Shown here: piece by piece, positions 34,270 through 48,469 of the stretch
How the letters are laid out: each line of letters starts with the position of its first letter
Numbering within the stretch: the stretch's first letter is position 1
NCBI RefSeq assembly: GCF_012955605.1
Contig: NZ_CP052135.1
Span: forward strand, 2,554,711 to 2,618,710
DNA: 64,000 bases
Reading direction: 5' to 3'
Source of the DNA: Bacillus fonticola
GTDB taxonomy: Bacteria; Bacillota; Bacilli; Bacillales; JC228
Translations under genes and position numbers: made by a program
Notes under the pieces: generated by a model
What the model was told of the DNA's origin: nothing
The model's input: only the letters and a program-made list of their open reading frames with translations
The model's database searches: none

Positions 34270-36657
34270 TTACTTCTGCTTCGGTTTTCGACTCCGTTTT
34301 TTCTTAGGGATTTGTTCATAAAATTTCTTGTTGTTTTTCTTTTTCTTTTTCTTTTTCGGTTTTTCGTTCGACCATCCATCTACAGATACTCGATCGTCAC
34401 CACGTGAGCTTTTCCCTTTATCTCCACCACGTTCGCCTTGACGCTTAGAACGTTCCCTTTTCGGCTTACCTTCACGCTCAGTACGACGACGAGAATCTCC
34501 TAAAGGTGTCTCTCGACGACGGTTTTCCTTCATCCCTACAACAGCAAAGTCAATAGATCGTTCATCTTTATTCACAGAGATACACTGTACAGTGATTTCG
34601 TCACCGAGACGAAATACCTTCGCTGTCCGCTCACCAACCATCGCCATCTGTCTTTCTTCAAAGCGATAATAATCATCTGTCATTTCGCTCACGTGGATAA
34701 GCCCTTCGATTGTATTCGGGAGTTCGACAAACATACCGAATTTCGTCACAGAGCTAATGATGGCGTCAAACTTTTCGCCGACTTTATCAAGCATGTACTC
34801 AGCCTTTTTGAGATCATCTGTCTCCCGCTCAGCGTCAACAGCTCGCCGCTCCATTTTTGATGTATGGTCCGCAATGGCATCTAGTTGCACATCCCACTTA
34901 TTCTGAGTCCCTTCATCGATGCGTCCGCGAATTAAATACTCTCGAATTAGACGGTGGACAATCAAGTCTGGATAACGACGGATCGGTGAAGTGAAATGCG
35001 TGTAAAATTCAGCTGAAAGGCCAAAGTGTCCGAGACTGTCTGGTGCGTATCGGGCTTGTTGCATAGAACGCAACATCATCGTCGAGACGACCATTTCTTC
35101 GGGTTTCCCGGCTACTGCTTCAATGACCTCTTGTAGCGCGCGTGGATGAATGGCATTCGCTTTCCCTTTCACGATGAGCCCGAAGTTTGTAATGAACTCG
35201 AAAAAGCGCTGGAGCTTCTCTTCTTTCGGTTCTTCGTGAATACGGTATATAAACGGCACGTCCATCCAATGGAAATGCTCTGCTACCGTTTCGTTGGCTG
35301 CAAGCATAAATTCTTCAATAAGTTTTTCAGCAACAGAACGTTCCCGTAACGCAACGTCTACTGGTTTGCTATCTTCATTCACAATGACCTTCGCTTCTTT
35401 AAAATCAAAGTCGATTGCGCCCCGGTGCATTCTTTTTCTACGAAGAATACTCGCAAGTGTTTCCATTGCTTCAAACATCGGAACGAGTGGTGCATAATGT
35501 TCTCGAAGCTTCTTATCTTTGTCGACAAGAATAGAGTTTACATCCGTGTATGTCATTCTTTCATTCGTTTGAATGACGCTTTCAAAAATCTCATGGGAAA
35601 CCACTTCCCCGTCCTCGTTAATCTCCATCTCACATGAAAGCGCTAGGCGATCAACTTGTGGATTTAAAGAGCAAATCCCATTCGATAATCGATGAGGAAT
35701 CATTGGAATAACACGGTCAACCAAATACACACTCGTCCCACGATCAAGTGCTTCACGGTCAATTTCGGAACCTTCTGTTACGTAATGACTTACATCAGCA
35801 ATATGAACACTTAGTTTGTAATTTCCGTTCGACAACACACTAACATGCACGGCATCGTCTAAGTCCTTCGCGTCAGCTCCGTCTATCGTTACCAGCTCTT
35901 CCTCGCGTAAATCACGACGCCCCTCTAAGTCCTTCTCATTAATTTTTTCAGGGATAGATTCAGCGTGCTCCAACACTTCCTGTGGGAACTCTGTAGGAAT
36001 CCCATGTTTGTGAATGATGGAGAGGATATCAACACCCGGGTCATTTTTGTGGCCAAGGATATCTGTAATTTCCCCTTGAGCTAGCTGTCGACCTTCTGGA
36101 TATTTTGTGAGGCGCGCGACGACTTTGTGTCCATCTACTGCCCCTTTACTATTTTCTCTAGACACGAGCACGTCAGCAGTGATTTTTTTATCATCCGGAA
36201 TGACAAGACCGTAATATTCATGGTCTTGATAAGTCCCGACTACTTCCTTCACACCGCGTTCAACGATGCGTACGATCGTACCTTCCCGACGATCACCTCG
36301 AGACTCGTCCAATATGCGTACTAATACAGTATCATTTTGCATTGCCTCGTTCGTTTCGCTAGGAGGAATGAAAATATCGTCCATTCCCCCACCCTCCACA
36401 ATCACAAAGGCAAACCCTTTCTCGTGTGCACGATACGTACCTCGCAAAAAGTTTAGCTGTTCTGGGAGACCGTACCGATTGGAACGTGTTCGAATAAGTG
36501 TGCCCTCATCCTCAAGCTGTACAAGCAGTTTGACAAGCTCTTTAAATGTATCCGCGTCTTGAACAGATAACCGCTCCTCTAACTCTTGCACGGTAAGCGG
36601 TTGGGGTGCTTCTTTGCAAATAGTGAGTATCTCGTCACGAAGTAACCTTTCGTCCAT
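34270..36657 (-). CDS. rnr: Ribonuclease R
   Basis: A 795-residue RNase II-family exonuclease: N-terminal winged helix (1-70), two cold-shock domains, the RNB catalytic domain with [15 protein letters not shown] (the metal-binding aspartates, near residue 275) and [20 protein letters not shown], an S1 domain (about 635-715), and a long, very basic Lys/Arg-rich tail with a run of lysines. It degrades structured RNA from the 3' end in cold shock, rRNA control and trans-translation. The ATG has AAGGAGGAGATC in front. The tail is unusually rich in KKKKK and RRR clusters. Confidence 0.95.
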   Translation of the reverse strand: MDERLLRDEILTICKEAPQPLTVQELEERLSVQDADTFKELVKLLVQLEDEGTLIRTRSNRYGLPEQLNFLRGTYRAHEKGFAFVIVEGGGMDDIFIPPSETNEAMQNDTVLVRILDESRGDRREGTIVRIVERGVKEVVGTYQDHEYYGLVIPDDKKITADVLVSRENSKGAVDGHKVVARLTKYPEGRQLAQGEITDILGHKNDPGVDILSIIHKHGIPTEFPQEVLEHAESIPEKINEKDLEGRRDLREEELVTIDGADAKDLDDAVHVSVLSNGNYKLSVHIADVSHYVTEGSEIDREALDRGTSVYLVDRVIPMIPHRLSNGICSLNPQVDRLALSCEMEINEDGEVVSHEIFESVIQTNERMTYTDVNSILVDKDKKLREHYAPLVPMFEAMETLASILRRKRMHRGAIDFDFKEAKVIVNEDSKPVDVALRERSVAEKLIEEFMLAANETVAEHFHWMDVPFIYRIHEEPKEEKLQRFFEFITNFGLIVKGKANAIHPRALQEVIEAVAGKPEEMVVSTMMLRSMQQARYAPDSLGHFGLSAEFYTHFTSPIRRYPDLIVHRLIREYLIRGRIDEGTQNKWDVQLDAIADHTSKMERRAVDAERETDDLKKAEYMLDKVGEKFDAIISSVTKFGMFVELPNTIEGLIHVSEMTDDYYRFEERQMAMVGERTAKVFRLGDEITVQCISVNKDERSIDFAVVGMKENRRRETPLGDSRRRTEREGKPKRERSKRQGERGGDKGKSSRGDDRVSVDGWSNEKPKKKKKKKNNKKFYEQIPKKKRSRKPKQK

Positions 36658-36683
36658 GATGATCTCCTCCCTTCCTTATATAC

Positions 36684-37424
36684 TTATACATTCCAGTCTA
36701 ACCCTTCCAAAAAGGCATAAACATCTTTATGCAACTGTTCCTTTTCTTGGCCTAGTGTAATAACGTGACCCGAATCCTCATACCACTTTAAATCTTTAAT
36801 GGGCGATTCTGCTTCATCGTATATAATGTTTGCACTATTTGTGTTGATCATGTGATCTTTTCTTCCTTGCACAACAAAAAGCGGTGCGTACACAAGATCC
36901 ACTTGCTCACGTACACTTTTAATGAGGTTTTGCAGTTCTTTGAACGTGCTCATCGGTTTAAAGTCTTCCATCTCTTGTTCAATAACTTCTTCTGATTTCC
37001 CTTCGTACTTTTTAAATTCCCGTGCGTAATCAAGTACTCCTTGATACATCACATCTTCACTTTTTATGTACATCGGTGCACACATCGGGAATACTCCTTT
37101 TACCGGCTTCTCTAACGAAAGCTTTAACGAAAATACACCACCCAGTGAAAGCCCACCAACAGAAATTTCCTCATAGCCTAAGGAACGCAGATGTTCGTAA
37201 CCGTCCAGAACATCTTGCCACCAGTCTGTAGGCCCTGTCTTCACAAGTTCTTCAGGTGGTACGCCGTGCCCCTTATAATGGGGAGCGTGTGACGTATACC
37301 CATTCTTTTGTAAGTATCTTCCGAGCATCCGTACATCAGAAGAATTACCAGTAAAACCATGAAGCAGTAGAACTGCCCGAGGACCTGCTTCAAATGTAAA
37401 CGGTTTTGGTAAGTTGAGTTTCAT
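36684..37424 (-). CDS. Carboxylesterase (alpha/beta hydrolase)
   Basis: A 246-residue esterase of the B. subtilis YvaK/Est30 type: oxyanion HGFTG at residues 22-26, nucleophile Ser in GLSLGG near 94, acid in QGRKDHM and catalytic His in DSGHVIT. The ATG at 37424 follows AAAGGGGTTC; the frame to 37481 lacks a ribosome site. It hydrolyses short-chain esters in the cytoplasm and is conserved between secG and rnr in Bacillus, which is seen here too. Monomeric enzyme with a small cap domain; physiological substrate unknown. Confidence 0.88.
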   Translation of the reverse strand: MKLNLPKPFTFEAGPRAVLLLHGFTGNSSDVRMLGRYLQKNGYTSHAPHYKGHGVPPEELVKTGPTDWWQDVLDGYEHLRSLGYEEISVGGLSLGGVFSLKLSLEKPVKGVFPMCAPMYIKSEDVMYQGVLDYAREFKKYEGKSEEVIEQEMEDFKPMSTFKELQNLIKSVREQVDLVYAPLFVVQGRKDHMINTNSANIIYDEAESPIKDLKWYEDSGHVITLGQEKEQLHKDVYAFLEGLDWNV

Positions 37425-37641
37425 GTTGTGAACCCCTTTCTCTCTATATACTAGTTTCCCCATGTAGCTTAAGAAAAACATCGGTGTTCGATTGGAAAAA
37501 ATCTACACTCTCAAAAGATTTACTTTACCAAATATACGGACACACATCCACCGTTCTGTTTGTTTTGAAACGGGAGAGACGACTATAAATGTTATGGACG
37601 AGCGTGTCTCATATCTGTTCTAAGATTTTGGCAAAGAAAAA

Positions 37642-37662
37642 ACCTGACCGTCGCTGGCCAGG
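37642..37662 (-). terminator. Terminator after secG
   Basis: ACCTGGCC/GGTCAGGT arms on the minus strand, then TTTTTTC. Confidence 0.8.
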
Positions 37663-37679
37663 TACTAAAGCTAACTCTA

Positions 37680-37919
37680 TTAAACAAAGTACGTAATTGA
37701 AATTGCCAGTACAAAAAACAAAACAGCAAGAACAATTGTCACTCGATGAAGAACCAGATCCAACCCACGAGCTTTTTGCTTTCCGAAAAGTTGTTCTGCG
37801 CCTCCAGAGATGGCACCAGATAACCCTGCACTCTTACCTGATTGGAGCAAGACCACTACGATCAAAGCGATACAATCAATAATTAAAAGAGTAATGAGAA
37901 GAGCATTCAACTCGTCCAC
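37680..37919 (-). CDS. secG: Preprotein translocase subunit SecG
   Basis: A 79-residue protein with two membrane segments ([19 protein letters not shown], and [17 protein letters not shown]) joined by the SecG loop [21 protein letters not shown]. It supports SecYE in protein export. Placed between est and eno as in other Bacillaceae. Confidence 0.95.
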   Translation of the reverse strand: MDELNALLITLLIIDCIALIVVVLLQSGKSAGLSGAISGGAEQLFGKQKARGLDLVLHRVTIVLAVLFFVLAISITYFV

Positions 37920-37995
37920 CTCCTACTACCTACCGTCAATTTTTCCTTCGTTTAGAATAGCATAAACGCACATTAACTACAAGGTGTTTTAAGTG

Positions 37996-38121
37996 GATGG
38001 ACGACGTTTGCGCGCGTTAGACAGGTTCTTGCGCGTATTCGACATGGTTTTGCGCCGATTCGACATGGTTTTGCGCACATTCGACATGGTTTTGCGCACA
38101 TTCGACATGAGTTTGCGCACA
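37996..38121. repeat. Tandem array of about six 21-bp units
   Basis: The four right-hand units begin TTCGACATGG and end TTTTGCGCACA (38038-38121, near-identical), preceded by two degenerate units. It lies in the secG-eno gap of about 290 bp, which otherwise holds only the eno hairpin. Not a CRISPR: there are no spacers. Confidence 0.8.
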
Positions 38122-38165
38122 CGGTCATTTTCCACATACAAATAGAAGAACTCGCACTTTGTTGA

Positions 38166-38195
38166 GGGCTACCAGACTAACTTTCTGGACAGCCC
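38166..38195 (-). terminator. Hairpin after eno
   Basis: GGGCTGTCCAGA/TCTGGTAGCCC with one internal mismatch; no long T tract on the minus strand. Confidence 0.5.
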
Positions 38196-38206
38196 CGTAG
38201 TTATCA

Positions 38207-41803
<3,597 letters not shown>

Positions 41804-41829
41804 TCACCCTTCCATTAGTTCATAAGCAA

Positions 41830-41860
41830 TTCGACAAAATTCGGGGCGTACCAGTTCCCG
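41830..41860. repeat. Interspersed 31-bp repeat D, copy 2
   Basis: TTCGACAAAATTCGGGGCGT then ACCAGTTCCCG, 29 of 31 matching the inverse complement of 30206-30236. Located between pgk and tpiA within the glycolytic operon. Confidence 0.7.
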
Positions 41861-41868
41861 GTCTGGGT

Positions 41869-43053
41869 TTATTTGTTTTGGAGCGCTACCACGCCAGGTA
41901 GTTTTTTGCCTTCCATGAACTCTAGTGATGCGCCGCCGCCTGTGGAGATGTGAGACATTTTATCTGCTAGGCCGAATTTTTCTACGGCTGCTGCTGAGTC
42001 GCCACCGCCGATGACGGAGTATGTTTGCTTTGATTCTGCAAGTGCTTCTCCGACGGCTTTTGTCCCGTTCGCGAACGCTTCTAGTTCAAATACACCCATT
42101 GGTCCATTCCAAATGACTAGCTTTGAGTCTTGGATTACTTTCTTATACATCTCTTGTGTTTTCGGGCCGATATCTAGCGCTTCCCAGTCTGCAGGGATGC
42201 TGTCAATCGAAACGACTTTTGTATTCGCATCGTTGGAGAAATCGTCTGCCACGACAACGTCTTCAGGGACGTAGAAGTTGACACCTTTTTCTTTTGCCTT
42301 TTTCATGAAACTATTCGCTAGTTCGATTTTATCTTCTTCTAATAGTGACTTTCCGACCTCATGACCTTGTGCTTTGACAAACGTATACGCAAGTCCCCCA
42401 CCGATGATCAAGTTGTCCACTTTGTCTAATAGATTGTCAATGACACCAATTTTGTCTTTTACTTTTGCTCCACCGATAACGGCTGTAAATGGGCGTTCTG
42501 GAGCTTCAAGTGCTTTGCCCAGTACGTCAAGTTCCTTCTCCATTAACAAGCCTGACACAGCAGAAATGTGCTCAGCAATTCCTGCTGTCGATGCGTGTGC
42601 ACGGTGTGCAGCACCAAATGCATCGTTTACAAAAAGATCAGCAAGAGAGGCGAACTCTTTTGCTAACGCTGGGTCGTTCTTTTCTTCACCTTTTTCAAAT
42701 CGAACATTCTCAAGTAACAAAACGTCACCTTCAGCTAAGGCATTCACTTGTTTTGCCACTGCTTCTCCGTATACTTCGTTCGTTTTATGTACGGTCGTGT
42801 CGAGTAGTTCCCCGAGCCGCTTCGCCACAGGAGTCAGACGTAGCTCATCAACTATTTCCCCTTTGGGACGACCAAGGTGACTCGCCAAAATGACTTTTGC
42901 ACCTTGTTCGCGAAGATACTGAATAGTTGGCAAAGCTGCTTTGATCCGTGTTTCGTCTGTGATGTTTCCGTCTTTCATCGGAACATTAAAGTCCACGCGA
43001 CAAAATACTCGTTTCCCTTTTACATCTACATCACGTACTGACTTCTTTTGCAT
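41869..43053 (-). CDS. pgk: Phosphoglycerate kinase
   Basis: A 394-residue kinase: [11 protein letters not shown] at the N-terminus, [25 protein letters not shown] and, in the C-terminal nucleotide domain, [15 protein letters not shown] and [13 protein letters not shown]. It makes ATP from 1,3-bisphosphoglycerate. It follows gapA by 80 bp across a G/C-rich hairpin. Confidence 0.98.
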   Translation of the reverse strand: MQKKSVRDVDVKGKRVFCRVDFNVPMKDGNITDETRIKAALPTIQYLREQGAKVILASHLGRPKGEIVDELRLTPVAKRLGELLDTTVHKTNEVYGEAVAKQVNALAEGDVLLLENVRFEKGEEKNDPALAKEFASLADLFVNDAFGAAHRAHASTAGIAEHISAVSGLLMEKELDVLGKALEAPERPFTAVIGGAKVKDKIGVIDNLLDKVDNLIIGGGLAYTFVKAQGHEVGKSLLEEDKIELANSFMKKAKEKGVNFYVPEDVVVADDFSNDANTKVVSIDSIPADWEALDIGPKTQEMYKKVIQDSKLVIWNGPMGVFELEAFANGTKAVGEALAESKQTYSVIGGGDSAAAVEKFGLADKMSHISTGGGASLEFMEGKKLPGVVALQNK

Positions 43054-43083
43054 CGTGACAGCCTCCTTGTCATAGGAAAATTC

Positions 43084-43121
43084 AAAAAGGGGAGGGAATG
43101 ATTTAGAGCCCCCATCCCCCT
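43084..43121 (-). terminator. Partial terminator in the gapA-pgk gap
   Basis: Minus strand GGGGGATGGG pairs imperfectly with TCCCTCCCC, then TTTTTG. In B. subtilis the cggR-gapA transcript is also partly separated from pgk, so a leaky terminator is reasonable. Confidence 0.5.
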
Positions 43122-43133
43122 ATCCATCTTATC

Positions 43134-44168
<1,035 letters not shown>

Positions 44169-44210
44169 TTATATAGATTTGAAGAAAAACAGAGCAAAAC
44201 TCTCTTTTTC

Positions 44211-45230
44211 CTACTTCACAAACATGTTGCGTGCTGCTGCTTCGTCAGTAATTAAAATGGTCGCGGAAGGGGCTTGTTTGCAATACGCTTGGATCGCCTT
44301 GGCCTTCGAGGCACCACCAGCCACTGCGAGTAGATGCTTTGCGCCTTTTAGATGCTCCAGTTGAATACCGATTGTCTGCACCTTATACACAACGTTTCCT
44401 TCTTCGTCAAAGTAATAGCCAAACGCTTCCCCTACAGCATGCCCTTGTTGAATCTTTTTCACATCTTCTTCGCTCGTTTTTCTTCGCTTGGCCATTGTCA
44501 TCGCATCACCAATGCCGTGTAAAACGAAGTCGGCTGCGCTGATGTATTCAAGAACTTCACGTATGGAAGGCTCTTGGACAAACTTTTCATAAGCGTCTTG
44601 GCTGACTTGGTCAGGAACATATAATGCTTTGTACTCTGCTTGCGTCTTTTCCGCCATCTTAGCGCAAATGGTGTTTGCTTGGTTATAAATCTCTTCACCA
44701 ATGCCTCCACGCGCAGGTACAAACAAAGCATCAGTCCCAAAATCTGGTGTCAACATATCGGCAACTGTCGCCATTGTCGTTCCGCCTGTAACCGCAATGA
44801 TATTTTTTCCAGTTCTTAGCTGTTTCATGCATTCTACTGTAACGCGGCCTAATTCTCTTTTTACCCAAGGAGATTCGTCACTATTTCCAGGAACTATAAA
44901 TACTTTCTCTAGGGCATACTCATCCATAAGTGCGTGCTGCAATTCTGTTAGATTTAGTAAATCCCGCATTAATTCATCTAGTTCAAGTAAAGTTTGACGA
45001 CCCTTTTCCGTCATTCTCATACCCTCTGAGGATACATCTAGTAACTCTTGCGTCTTTAAGTTATTGACTTCTCCCCGTAATACACGTTCACTAAGACCGA
45101 GCGTTTGAGCGACACTCCTTCTTCCTACTGGGCCCATCCTACCAATCGCCTTTAACACAACGTAACGGCGTTGCAGGAGGGGGACTAGTTCTGGAGTTAG
45201 TTGCCGAATAGCAGTGACGAATGAATTCAT
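44211..45230 (-). CDS. cggR: Central glycolytic genes regulator
   Basis: A 339-residue SorC/DeoR-type repressor: N-terminal winged helix (RRYVVLKAIGRMGPVGRRSVAQTL, up to 90) and a C-terminal sugar-phosphate domain with VTGGTTMATVADML, FVPARGGIGEE and GIGDAM. Fructose-1,6-bisphosphate is the known inducer of CggR. The ATG at 45230 follows GGGAGGTGTGTG. The CggR operator lies between the promoter and this start, so it represses its own operon. Confidence 0.95.
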   Translation of the reverse strand: MNSFVTAIRQLTPELVPLLQRRYVVLKAIGRMGPVGRRSVAQTLGLSERVLRGEVNNLKTQELLDVSSEGMRMTEKGRQTLLELDELMRDLLNLTELQHALMDEYALEKVFIVPGNSDESPWVKRELGRVTVECMKQLRTGKNIIAVTGGTTMATVADMLTPDFGTDALFVPARGGIGEEIYNQANTICAKMAEKTQAEYKALYVPDQVSQDAYEKFVQEPSIREVLEYISAADFVLHGIGDAMTMAKRRKTSEEDVKKIQQGHAVGEAFGYYFDEEGNVVYKVQTIGIQLEHLKGAKHLLAVAGGASKAKAIQAYCKQAPSATILITDEAAARNMFVK

Positions 45231-45254
45231 CTTTTCACACACCTCCCTCTGATG

Positions 45255-45290
45255 GTCTGATAACGTCCCACTAAGACGTATTATGTCCCA
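45255..45290 (-). promoter_or_regulatory. CggR operator
   Basis: On the minus strand TGGGAC-N6-CGTC-N4-TGGGAC-N6-AGAC, which has the spacing of the B. subtilis operator (CGGGAC-N6-TGTC-N4-CGGGAC-N6-TGTC). It lies 25 bp upstream of the cggR start and downstream of the promoter, consistent with a roadblock-type repression. Confidence 0.88.
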
Positions 45291-45306
45291 CCAGGGGATA
45301 AAAAAA

Positions 45307-45321
45307 CGTGGATGCACCACG
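45307..45321 (-). promoter_or_regulatory. Small terminator-like hairpin in the cggR leader
   Basis: CGTGG-TGCAT-CCACG then seven Ts on the minus strand, placed between the promoter and the CggR operator. A 5-bp stem is marginal for termination; if active it would attenuate the glycolytic operon. Confidence 0.4.
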
Positions 45322-45364
45322 ATAATGATGGAACAAAAGAATTCTATTCTCTCATTCCGCCATT

Positions 45365-45393
45365 ATTGTATCAATCCACTATTTTTTTTTCAA
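45365..45393 (-). promoter_or_regulatory. Sigma-A promoter of the cggR-gapA operon
   Basis: TTGAAA (45388-45393), 17-bp spacer, TACAAT (45365-45370). A good match and the only strong one before cggR. Confidence 0.75.
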
Positions 45394-45433
45394 CTATTTG
45401 AATCGATTTCATAAATCACTTTTCTTAAACCTT

Positions 45434-45693
45434 GATTAACGCTCTTATCTCGGGATTAACGCTCTTAAACCCGGATTAACGCTCTTATCTTGGGATTAAC
45501 GCTCTTAAACCCGGATTAACGCTCTTATCTCGGGATTAACGCTCTTAAACCCGGATTAACGCTCTTATCTCGGGATTAACGCTCTTAAACCTGGATTAAC
45601 GCTCTTATCCTGGGATTAACGCTCTTAAACCCGGATTATCGCTCTTATCTCGAGATTAACGCTCTAAAAACCAGATTAACGCTCTAAAATCGA
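45434..45693. repeat. Tandem array of thirteen 20-bp units with a 40-bp dimer period
   Basis: Every 20 bp begins GATTAACGCTCT; units alternate mostly between endings TATCTCGG and TAAACCCG, so the higher-order period is 40 bp. The CCCG of one unit and CGGG of the next can pair in RNA. It fills most of the gap of about 475 bp between cggR and the glutaredoxin gene. No spacers, so not CRISPR. Last two units are more diverged. Confidence 0.9.
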
Positions 45694-45704
45694 CTTCCCA
45701 TAGA

Positions 45705-45947
45705 CTACTCCTCATGAAGAAAAGCGTCACTTAGCACGTCCCATGTAAGTCGCCCACTTTGTATTTCTACTCCATTAGAAACAACAACGGGAACCGACAA
45801 TCCGTATCTTTCTGTAAGCACATCGTCTCCATCTATATCTACTTCTTCCAAGTCAAAATGCGCATCTTCTTTGATTAGCAGAAGCAACTGTTTCCCCTCC
45901 TCGCACAAGGGACAGCGCTCTCTCGTGTAAAATGTTACGCGATTCAT
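45705..45947 (-). CDS. Glutaredoxin-like protein
   Basis: An 80-residue thioredoxin-fold protein with the active site CPLC in RERCPLCEEG (near residue 12) and the cis-Pro region SVPVVV. Likely reduces disulfides or binds a cluster; partner unknown. AGCAGGAATT precedes the start weakly. Encoded between sigL and cggR on the same strand, as in related Bacilli. Confidence 0.87.
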   Translation of the reverse strand: MNRVTFYTRERCPLCEEGKQLLLLIKEDAHFDLEEVDIDGDDVLTERYGLSVPVVVSNGVEIQSGRLTWDVLSDAFLHEE

Positions 45948-46076
45948 ATAATTCCTGCTCCTTTAGGCGACGTGAAATTGTTCTTTTCTGTGTTGTAGCG
46001 GCGTTTTGCTCACGATAACGGATTTCTGGCCCCGGATCGCGGATACTTACAACTGTTCAGGACTTCATTTGACGAC

Positions 46077-47342
46077 TCATCCATTCGTATATTCTTTACG
46101 GTATTTTGTTGAAGGAATACCAAGCTGGCTGCGATATTTCGCGATCGTGCGACGTGAAACTTCAATCCCTTGTTCTTGCAGCATCGTCATTAATGTTTGA
46201 TCACTATAAGGCTCAGTTTTATTTTCAGCTGCGACAAGCTTTTTCAAAAAACCTTTAATCGATTGGTTGGTCACGTTGCTATCCTTAGAAGTCACTGAGT
46301 TTGCTGAAAATAACATTTGACAAGTGATTAATCCAAAGGGGGTTTGCATCGTTTTTCCTTGGATTGCACGACTCACGGTGGACTCGTGCACCTCAACTTC
46401 GTGCGCTATTTCAGCCTGTGTCAAAGGAACCAATGCCGAAATACCCTCTTCTATAAAGCGTGGTTGCTTCTGCAAAACCGTTCGCATAATGCGTTGAAGT
46501 GTCTCTTGGCGGTATTGCAAGGAGCGCATAAGTTGCTGATAGGCGGTGTGATGCTTATGTGCGTATTTATATACTTCTGGCGATCCATTTGTAAGAACCC
46601 ATTCGTACATCGTCTGATCAAAGCTTAATACAGGCAAATCTTCTATAGCCACAAACAGGTTCCAGACTCCCTCCTCCTTACGAAGTTCAAAATCTGGTGT
46701 CATTCTTTGAAGTTGGGCTAGCTTTTCTTGATCTGTCACAGGACGCCATTGAAAACAGGTCAGCTGGTGAAAGGCCTCTTGCAATCTAGCATAAGAAATA
46801 TTATACAGTGACACAAGCTGTGACCATTTTTTTTGCAGGAAAAGTTCAAAGTGATTTTGCAATAGTGTTGGAAGTAACGGGTCAGTCGTTTCATTACATT
46901 GTAAAAGAAAGCACTCTTGAAGGGAACGCGCCCCGACTCCGCTTTGCATCAACTTTTGAAAAACGATAAGTCCATGTTCAGCTACCTCTACTGAGCACCG
47001 CAATACGAGAGCTGCTTCCTCTACACTTGTTTCGATAAAGCCTTTTTCATCAAGGTTATCGATCCACCAATTGACTATTGGTCTTAGATCCTCGTCAATT
47101 CCTGCCTCAAAGACGTCTTGCTTAAGTCTGTCCCGAAAAGAAACCGGTGCAGCGATGTAATCATATGAAAGAGAATTTGATTGCCTCGAAGGTGGGGAAT
47201 CAAGGGAAAGAAACGGATTGTGCAGCACTTCTTCCTGCAGAATCCCCTCTAGTTCTACTTGTGTATATTGAAGAAGGCGCATCATTTGTTGGATTTGTTG
47301 GGAGAGAACAGGTTTTTGCACCTGCGATTGGGTGAGCCTCAT
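46077..47342 (-). CDS. sigL: RNA polymerase sigma-54 factor
   Basis: A 421-residue RpoN: N-terminal glutamine-rich region I (VLSQQIQQMMRLLQYTQVEL), core-binding region, the HTH part (TQAEIAHEVEVHESTVSRAI) and the C-terminal RpoN box in SRRTIAKYRSQLGIPS. Needs AAA+ activators; none is encoded in the window. The ATG at 47342 follows AGGATGGTGG; a frame back to 47369 is less likely. A CcpA-type cre site overlaps its promoter, and B. subtilis sigL is known to be glucose repressed. Confidence 0.95.
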   Translation of the reverse strand: MRLTQSQVQKPVLSQQIQQMMRLLQYTQVELEGILQEEVLHNPFLSLDSPPSRQSNSLSYDYIAAPVSFRDRLKQDVFEAGIDEDLRPIVNWWIDNLDEKGFIETSVEEAALVLRCSVEVAEHGLIVFQKLMQSGVGARSLQECFLLQCNETTDPLLPTLLQNHFELFLQKKWSQLVSLYNISYARLQEAFHQLTCFQWRPVTDQEKLAQLQRMTPDFELRKEEGVWNLFVAIEDLPVLSFDQTMYEWVLTNGSPEVYKYAHKHHTAYQQLMRSLQYRQETLQRIMRTVLQKQPRFIEEGISALVPLTQAEIAHEVEVHESTVSRAIQGKTMQTPFGLITCQMLFSANSVTSKDSNVTNQSIKGFLKKLVAAENKTEPYSDQTLMTMLQEQGIEVSRRTIAKYRSQLGIPSTKYRKEYTNG

Positions 47343-47375
47343 ACAACGTCCACCATCCTTTATTAGCACCTCTTT

Positions 47376-47418
47376 ATTGTAACGCAGAAGAGGGAAAAAG
47401 TGAATGGAAGCGCTTTCC
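47376..47418 (-). promoter_or_regulatory. sigL promoter with overlapping cre site
   Basis: -35 TTCACT (47399-47404), 17-bp spacer, -10 TACAAT (47376-47381). ATGGAAGCGCTTTCC (47404-47418) is a near-palindromic cre, one mismatch to the consensus, adjoining the -35, so CcpA would block polymerase binding. Confidence 0.65.
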
Positions 47419-47432
47419 TTTTACTATTAAAA

Positions 47433-47463
47433 AAGAGGCGAGTAGAATGACTACTCACCTCTT
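47433..47463 (-). terminator. Terminator after tRNA-Arg
   Basis: AAGAGGTGAGTAG/CTACTCGCCTCTT, one mismatch, 5-nt loop, T run on the minus strand. Confidence 0.85.
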
Positions 47464-47466
47464 GAA

Positions 47467-47538
47467 CGCCCTCGAAGGGAATCGAACCCCTATCTCAAGA
47501 ACCGGAATCTTACGTGCTATCCGTTGCACCACGAGGGC
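47467..47538 (-). tRNA. tRNA-Arg(CCG)
   Basis: Minus-strand cloverleaf: acceptor GCCCTCG/CGAGGGC, D arm GTGCAACGGATAGCAC, anticodon stem TAAGA/TCTTG with loop TTCCGGT (anticodon CCG, reads CGG), T arm GGGGTTCGATTCCC, discriminator G. CCA is not encoded. 72 nt. Confidence 0.96.
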
Positions 47539-47590
47539 ATGTGAACAAAAATGGGCTTGAATACGCCGTCTGCACACCGCGACAAAGTTT

Positions 47591-47619
47591 ATTATAGGTG
47601 ATTTCCATGTAAGTTTCAA
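47591..47619 (-). promoter_or_regulatory. Promoter of tRNA-Arg
   Basis: TTGAAA (47614-47619), 17-bp spacer, TATAAT (47591-47596). Confidence 0.8.
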
Positions 47620-47714
47620 GGGAAACATAGATTAAACCATGATAGAAAAGGGAATGATGGAAAGAGTTTCCTCAATTTTGTCGAGAAAAAATGTAGTGTG
47701 ACTAATACTTCATC

Positions 47715-47745
47715 TTTGACCTTCATTGACCATTTAGTGTATGAT
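47715..47745 (+). promoter_or_regulatory. CtsR operator over the clpP promoter
   Basis: TTTGACC-TTC-ATTGACC (47715-47731) is the inverse complement of the CtsR heptad repeat RGTCAAA-N3-RGTCAAA with one change. The -35 TTGACC lies in it; -10 TATGAT is at 47740-47745 after an 18-bp spacer. Heat-shock regulation of clpP is implied. Confidence 0.8.
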
Positions 47746-47809
47746 GAATGCACAACCTCGAAATAGAGGAATCCTTTTCCATATTATCACGCTAGGAGGA
47801 TATTCAACT

Positions 47810-48415
47810 ATGCCTTTGATTCCTACGGTTATTGAACAAACAAATCGCGGTGAGCGTGCGTATGATATTTACTCTCGCTTGCTAAAAGATCGCATCATCA
47901 TGCTTGGTACTCCGATAGATGATCACGTTGCAAACTCAGTCGTTGCGCAGCTGCTATTCTTAGAGTCAGAAAACCCGGAGAAAGATATCTCCATTTACGT
48001 GAACTCCCCAGGTGGAAGTATTACAGCTGGTATGGCGATTTATGACACGATGCAATTCATTAGACCTGACGTGCAAACAATCTGTATCGGAATGGCTGCT
48101 TCTATGGGCGCGTTCTTGCTAGCTGCCGGCACGAAGGGTAAGCGGTATGCTCTTCCGAATAGTGAAGTGATGATTCACCAACCACTCGGTGGTGCACAAG
48201 GGCAAGCAACTGAAATTGAAATTGCTGCTAAACGTATTTTGTCCATGCGTGAGAAGCTAAACACCATTCTTTCAGAGCGCACTGGCCAACCGCTTGAAGT
48301 GATTGCACGCGACACAGAGCGAGACAACTTCATGTCTGCAGATAGAGCGAAAGAGTATGGCATGATCGATCATATTGTGACGCGTAACTCTATTAACAAA
48401 GACAAAAAAGAATAA
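47810..48415 (+). CDS. clpP: ATP-dependent Clp protease proteolytic subunit
   Basis: A 201-residue ClpP with catalytic Ser98 (GMAASMGAF), His123 (MIHQPLGG) and Asp in the C-terminal third ([18 protein letters not shown]). It forms the double-heptamer chamber used with ClpC and ClpX. The ATG at 47810 follows TAGGAGGATATT; a longer frame from 47741 would begin inside the promoter. Between divergent tRNA and convergent crh, with CtsR control. Confidence 0.97.
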   Translation: MPLIPTVIEQTNRGERAYDIYSRLLKDRIIMLGTPIDDHVANSVVAQLLFLESENPEKDISIYVNSPGGSITAGMAIYDTMQFIRPDVQTICIGMAASMGAFLLAAGTKGKRYALPNSEVMIHQPLGGAQGQATEIEIAAKRILSMREKLNTILSERTGQPLEVIARDTERDNFMSADRAKEYGMIDHIVTRNSINKDKKE

Positions 48416-48469
48416 AATAAGAAAACACCGCGTCTCATTCACAGTAGAGTGCCGCGGTGTTTTCTTATT
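48416..48469. terminator. Bidirectional terminator between clpP and crh
   Basis: Seventeen-base arms AATAAGAAAACACCGCG/CGCGGTGTTTTCTTATT, the best hairpin in the window; the right arm reaches into the end of crh. Confidence 0.9.

Noticed and set aside
45434-45693. Possible CRISPR array
   Set aside because: Units abut without spacers and no cas genes are near; a simple tandem satellite.
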